From Bacteroidota bacterium (GTDB lineage: Bacteria; Bacteroidota; Bacteroidia; Cytophagales; Cyclobacteriaceae), in assembly GCA_023393375.1 (NCBI GenBank), contig JAEWLI010000093.1, positions 1 through 56,270 on the forward strand: a stretch of 56,270 nucleotides of DNA. The letters run 5' to 3'. Positions 53,065-56,270 of this stretch are shown piece by piece (positions within the stretch are counted from its first letter, which is position 1; every line of letters starts with the position of its first letter). Position numbers and translations under genes: made by a program. Below the pieces are notes generated by a model. The model made no database searches. It was not told the DNA's origin and saw nothing but the letters and a program-made list of their open reading frames with translations.

Positions 53065-53083
53065 ACCGGTTGGGAGCTATATG

Positions 53084-53782
53084 CTATGGCAGTTCTTTCC
53101 TGGAAACATATACAAAAGCGGGATCCCCTATATTTGTACCCTGAACACGGTTTTGTTCAGTAATCTCGCCTGACGATGCGCATAAATACAATCGATTCCT
53201 GGTGTCAAGATGCAGATCATGAAACAAGTGTGTTTGTGGAAAATCCATGATATCCCATTGATATCCGTTGTGTTTTTCCAAAATTGATGGTCTAACATAG
53301 CAGGGTTTAAAGGAAGTATCTGCCGTACATGAATTTTTTATATAATAACTTGTTCCACTCACGGATTCGGCAAATCCTTTTAGGTGATTACGGTTGGTGA
53401 AATCGAATACATATCTATTCCAGGTTTTGCCAAAATCTATGGAATAGTATTCACATATCGATCCATAGGTTTTTTCATCAATAGAATGAGTTGCAGTATA
53501 AACAAAAACAGTATCATTGAGATCCTGTAGTGTCATATTTAATGTAGAAAAATCTGCACTTATAGTCCAATTTTTACCTCCATCGTTAGAATAGTATATC
53601 CTTGTATCTGCAGCAACCAATAACTCCTTGTCAATATCCCCAACAATGGAATAAGCTTCACGTCCACCAGGTATTTCAAGTCTTACCCAATCAGGGTTTT
53701 CGAATTTCAAAGGATTAATTTCAGATTTTTGACAACTTGCCAAAAAAATAATTGACGATAAAAGTAAAGCTAATTTATTCAT
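53084..53782 (-). CDS. lipoprotein with BNR/Asp-box-like repeats
   Basis: A 232-residue lipoprotein: signal MNKLALLLSSIIFLASC with Cys17, then two Asp-box-like motifs, YYSNDGGKNWTIS and YSIDFGKTWNRY, the hairpin signature of BNR/sialidase-type beta-propellers. The length allows only a partial propeller; no enzyme residues are recognised. An upstream frame is absent and the ATG at 53782 gives an ideal signal peptide. It is the only minus-strand gene within the heptamer repeat region and may have been moved in or been inverted. Confidence 0.75.
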   Translation of the reverse strand: MNKLALLLSSIIFLASCQKSEINPLKFENPDWVRLEIPGGREAYSIVGDIDKELLVAADTRIYYSNDGGKNWTISADFSTLNMTLQDLNDTVFVYTATHSIDEKTYGSICEYYSIDFGKTWNRYVFDFTNRNHLKGFAESVSGTSYYIKNSCTADTSFKPCYVRPSILEKHNGYQWDIMDFPQTHLFHDLHLDTRNRLYLCASSGEITEQNRVQGTNIGDPAFVYVSRKELP

Positions 53783-53846
53783 AATTATGATGGTTATTTA
53801 AAATGGTAAAACTATAAAAAATCCGATACAAGTAATATGCCAAAGT

Positions 53847-54190
53847 AATGAATAATTGAGGAATAAGGAGTTAGCTATAAGGAACAAGGAGCAAGGAGCA
53901 AAGAAAAAGAAAGGCGGAGGGAATTAAAGCTCGTAGTTGATAGCTCATAGTTCATTGCGGCATGGTACTATATTGGGGAAATTGACTAAAAGGAACAAGG
54001 AGCTAGACAAGCTGAGGGCAGAGGGCTGAGGGCGGAGAGCTGGGGGAATTAAAAATTAATAATGGGTAATGAATAATTGAGGAAAAGGAGAAAGCTCGTA
54101 GTTGGTACTGATAGGAAAGGCAGGGTTTGGAGCGGAGGGAATGGTGAAAATTAGCTCAAAGCTGAAGGACAAGGAACAAGTCCGACTATC
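53847..54190 (+). repeat. heptamer repeat block, third large block
   Basis: Begins AATGAAT, AATTGAG (53847-53860), continues with GGAACAA and GCAAGGA units, TAGTTGA/TAGCTCA (reverse CTAYGAR), GGTACTA, GAGGGCA/GAGGGCT/GAGGGCG units, a second AATTAAA, AATTAAT, AATGGGT, AATGAAT, AATTGAG run near 54050, and more TAGTTGG/AAGGAAC units. It has the same modules in a similar order as the block at 52566. Confidence 0.78.
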
Positions 54191-54344
54191 CAACTCCCCA
54201 ATTTTACTAAGAATAATGAGGAGTTTAATTTTTCAGGTAATTGATCATCAAAAAGATGGCATAAATCCAAAAGTTGTAGAGCAATGTATAAGAAAGAGCA
54301 TACTTCAAGCTTTTCATTAAGTTGCCTTTGGTGTTACCTGATTT

Positions 54345-54515
54345 CTTAAACTCACACCAATTTACTACGAACTACTAACTACCAGCTACGAACTATTTTC
54401 CCAACTCTCCAAATTATCAACTTCCCGACTCTCCTTTTTTGCTATCAGCTATCAGCTTCGAACTAAGGACTATTTCTCCAACTCACGATCTCAACCATGA
54501 ATTATTAGCTACGAT
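54345..54515 (+). repeat. heptamer repeat block, CTAYGAR and pyrimidine-rich type
   Basis: CTACGAA, CTACTAA, CTACCAG, CTACGAA, CTATTTT in 7-base register from 54364, then CCCAACT units, then CTATCAG, CTATCAG, CTTCGAA, CTAAGGA, CTATTTC. It adjoins the terminator at 54564. The 54191-54344 stretch between the last two blocks is not repetitive and contains no convincing gene. Confidence 0.7.
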
Positions 54516-54563
54516 GGTTTTTCAAACCTGTTGATAGTTGGATTTAAATGTGTATTTAAAAAA

Positions 54564-54602
54564 ATCATCCATCAAACTTTTGTGAAAAGTCTGATGGATG
54601 AT
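54564..54602 (-). terminator. strong Rho-independent terminator after the right-hand gene
   Basis: Stem of 18 positions with one mismatch: ATCATCCATCA + A + ACTTTT on the left pairs with AAAAGT + C + TGATGGATGAT on the right around a 3-base loop. On the minus strand it is followed by TTTTTTAAATAC. It lies 24 bases after the stop of the 54626 gene. Confidence 0.85.
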
Positions 54603-54625
54603 CTGAAATTATAAGAAATTCTTCC

Positions 54626-56270
54626 TTAAAATAAATCAGGATACCTTAATGCGGAAAACTTGCCTTCAGTAATTGTTACTGAAGTGCCAGTTGGGGTTCC
54701 ATTGGAGGCCTTTTCCTGGAAAGTTCCTGAAAATGTACCTTCTACCACTCCTCCCACTTCATCGTATGCAGTTACTTCCATTAACAACGTTGTATTTGGG
54801 AATCCCAAACCCGCTTCGTAGTATTCATTTTTTACGGTTTGACCTTTGAATTTCTCTATACGCACCAATGAGGAGCTTTGGTTTTTTACGCCGGTGGTAT
54901 TTCCTGAAAATACTACAGTGATGGCAATAGTATCTGATACATCATTAACGTATACTGAAGTAGCTTTCTCAGTGCCTCCTGCATAAATGGCGTAATTGAA
55001 CTCCCGACTGTTTTTACTGGTAAATATTGATATCAGCTTGTTGTTAAACCCATCTCCAGTGATTCTGAAGCTGGTTTCACCCACCACTCCTTCTTTACAC
55101 AGCTCAATTTCTCCCAGATCGATCTTATTATCAGTTGCTGGTGTTTCAATTGATTGTTGCCAACTTCCGCTGGAAGCGATGATCTCTACTGTTACATTTG
55201 TATTAAAAGGTGCGGGGAAAGTAAATTTACCCTCTTCATTGGGAATAGCATATTTAGTCTCTTGATTACCCGGTGACTCTTCCCATGAAAATGAGATTTG
55301 TGCCTGTGTTACCGGTGCGTCATTACACAATATCGTACCGGTAATCTCTACATTATTCGATGTGGTAAGATCAATTACACCGAGATCTATTGTTTCACCA
55401 GGGCCAGGGGTTGTAAATGTTTTTATATAGGTAATGCCTGATGCTGTTGTCAGTCTGAGTGTGATTGACATATCTGGTGGAAGTGTGGTTTCCAAAACAT
55501 GCGTGGGGTCAAACAAAGCTTTTGATCCATTGTCAGAATAGAACATGGCATATTCAATGTCATCATTTGTGGCAGTATTAACAGTAGCCGAAAAATAGGT
55601 GGGACAGGGAAACACCTGTACATCACCCACATCATACACTTGTTCGGGAGCCAGAGGTGGTACAATTACAATTACTTTGCCCCTGCCATCTTTCGTTAGA
55701 GGTGTAATTACCAGTGGATCTGTAAATGTGAGTGTCACAGGAGTACGTGCTGGCACATCAATTTCGAAAGTGCCATCATGTTCTCCGGTTTCTGATAATA
55801 TCTGTGGCTCCAAAGCAATTTGTCCAGCTTCAAGAGTTCCCCAGGCAGGATTTCCACTGCAGTCTAACAGCCGGCCAATGATGGTGGCATATTCTTCCGG
55901 TTTGTCACAATTCCAGTCAGTAAAATGCGCTACATCGCCAATATATTGGTCACCTATCTTTTCAGCAAAACCTTCTTCTTTCCATATACCTACCTCTTCA
56001 TCAAAATACCAGAGTGGAATGGTGGAAGGTGCTGTTTGAAGTTGTTCGTCGGGAATGGTCATGACCAATGTAGATTTTGTACCATCGGCAAGCTGGAGTG
56101 GCTCACCACCTGAGCCATACATTAAGACTCTTAATATTCCATAGGAATAAAGGATGCTCGTACTTTCATCTTCACGGATGGCAAACATGTCACCTCCCGG
56201 TACAGCCAGTCCGAATCCACTGAGCGTAGGATCAAGATGCCTTACAGCCATTTCCACCTGACCTGAATAA
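54626..56270 (-). CDS. large secreted/surface protein with carboxypeptidase-regulatory-like domains, 5' end outside window
   Basis: The frame stays open to the right edge (residues YSGQVEMAVRHLDPT read at 56269 downward), so the N-terminus is missing. The visible 547 residues start with the module SGFGLAVPGGDMFAIRED...STIPLWYFDEEVGIWKEEG, common in Bacteroidota surface proteins and related to FAM171-type domains, followed by several beta-sandwich segments with carboxypeptidase-regulatory-like spacing (GRLLDCSGNPAWGTLEAGQIAL; GTILCNDAPVTQAQISF) and a C-terminal domain ending VTITEGKFSALRYPDLF. It is probably a surface or cell-envelope protein; function unknown. A strong terminator follows. Confidence 0.82.
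   Translation of the reverse strand, partial: YSGQVEMAVRHLDPTLSGFGLAVPGGDMFAIREDESTSILYSYGILRVLMYGSGGEPLQLADGTKSTLVMTIPDEQLQTAPSTIPLWYFDEEVGIWKEEGFAEKIGDQYIGDVAHFTDWNCDKPEEYATIIGRLLDCSGNPAWGTLEAGQIALEPQILSETGEHDGTFEIDVPARTPVTLTFTDPLVITPLTKDGRGKVIVIVPPLAPEQVYDVGDVQVFPCPTYFSATVNTATNDDIEYAMFYSDNGSKALFDPTHVLETTLPPDMSITLRLTTASGITYIKTFTTPGPGETIDLGVIDLTTSNNVEITGTILCNDAPVTQAQISFSWEESPGNQETKYAIPNEEGKFTFPAPFNTNVTVEIIASSGSWQQSIETPATDNKIDLGEIELCKEGVVGETSFRITGDGFNNKLISIFTSKNSREFNYAIYAGGTEKATSVYVNDVSDTIAITVVFSGNTTGVKNQSSSLVRIEKFKGQTVKNEYYEAGLGFPNTTLLMEVTAYDEVGGVVEGTFSGTFQEKASNGTPTGTSVTITEGKFSALRYPDLF

Noticed and set aside
54102..54320. A 72-codon frame with the end VIDHQKDGINPKVVEQCIRKSILQAF
   Set aside because: Its first half is heptamer repeat sequence. 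The second half looks somewhat protein-like and could be the remnant of a lost gene, but nothing supports a functional gene.
50383..54515. CRISPR array
   Set aside because: Repetition has a 7-base period without unique spacers, and no cas gene is present.

Overview
The window is AT-rich chromosomal DNA from a member of the Bacteroidota, most likely the Cytophagales. Four things support this: a DUF4270 lipoprotein, DUF2284 and DUF3667 proteins and a class I type COX15/CtaA; many short lipoproteins with SCEDP/SCTD-type lipoboxes; gene starts with little Shine-Dalgarno signal; and Bacteroidota-type promoters (TTTG-N19-TAnnTTTG), of which the rplU promoter at 20346-20376 is an exact match. No rRNA, tRNA, CRISPR array, transposase or phage gene was recognised.

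Region 1 (1 to about 38 kb) is ordinary core genome, densely packed in short operons. It holds an M1 aminopeptidase cut by the window edge, panD-flippase-like-YugP peptidase and panC (minus strand), and a glycogen-synthase-like N-terminal domain coupled to a DUF4270 lipoprotein, glmS and hemB. Then come a YwqK-like protein, yraN, manA-lipB-exonuclease, a fused peptide ABC ATPase, rnr-polyprenyl synthase-rhomboid, and rplU-rpmA. These are followed by a cluster of three tiny exported peptides next to a TPR sensor histidine kinase, ruvX-def-omega-amidase, a CtpA-type protease, rmuC, a lone GroES-like protein, birA, rsfS-ftsH, lpxH, a YdcF protein, an esterase, a DUF2284 protein and heme A synthase.

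Region 2 (about 37.7 to 56.3 kb) is accessory in character: mostly single genes of unknown or loosely known function, many secreted, separated by long non-coding gaps. It includes paired zinc-ribbon-like proteins, VOC proteins, a DUF3667 protein, a CoA-disulfide-reductase/rhodanese fusion, a thioredoxin-TPR protein, an SDR-DUF2867 protein, a membrane protein with an ExbD-like C-terminus, a collagen-like lipoprotein and a BNR-like lipoprotein. The right edge cuts a large surface protein.

The most unusual content is in the gaps of region 2. Several intergenic blocks (39890, 44157, 48700, 50383, 51308, 52566, 53847 and 54345 onward) consist of degenerate repeats with a strict 7-base period, in a few distinct heptamer families (AAGGAAC, GCNGAGG, AATNNNT, CTAYGAR and pyrimidine-rich). 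Many blocks begin at or within about 10 bases of a stop codon, and in one case they run into the coding sequence. A second repeat type is a roughly 560 bp element with long terminal inverted repeats and internal short palindromes (41517-42080), flanked by roughly 70 bp direct repeats; a 246 bp inverted partial copy lies 6.4 kb away (48431-48676). The third candidate for something new is the trio of small peptides ending in DFDDR (20412-21035) downstream of the histidine kinase; two of them are below usual gene-calling lengths.
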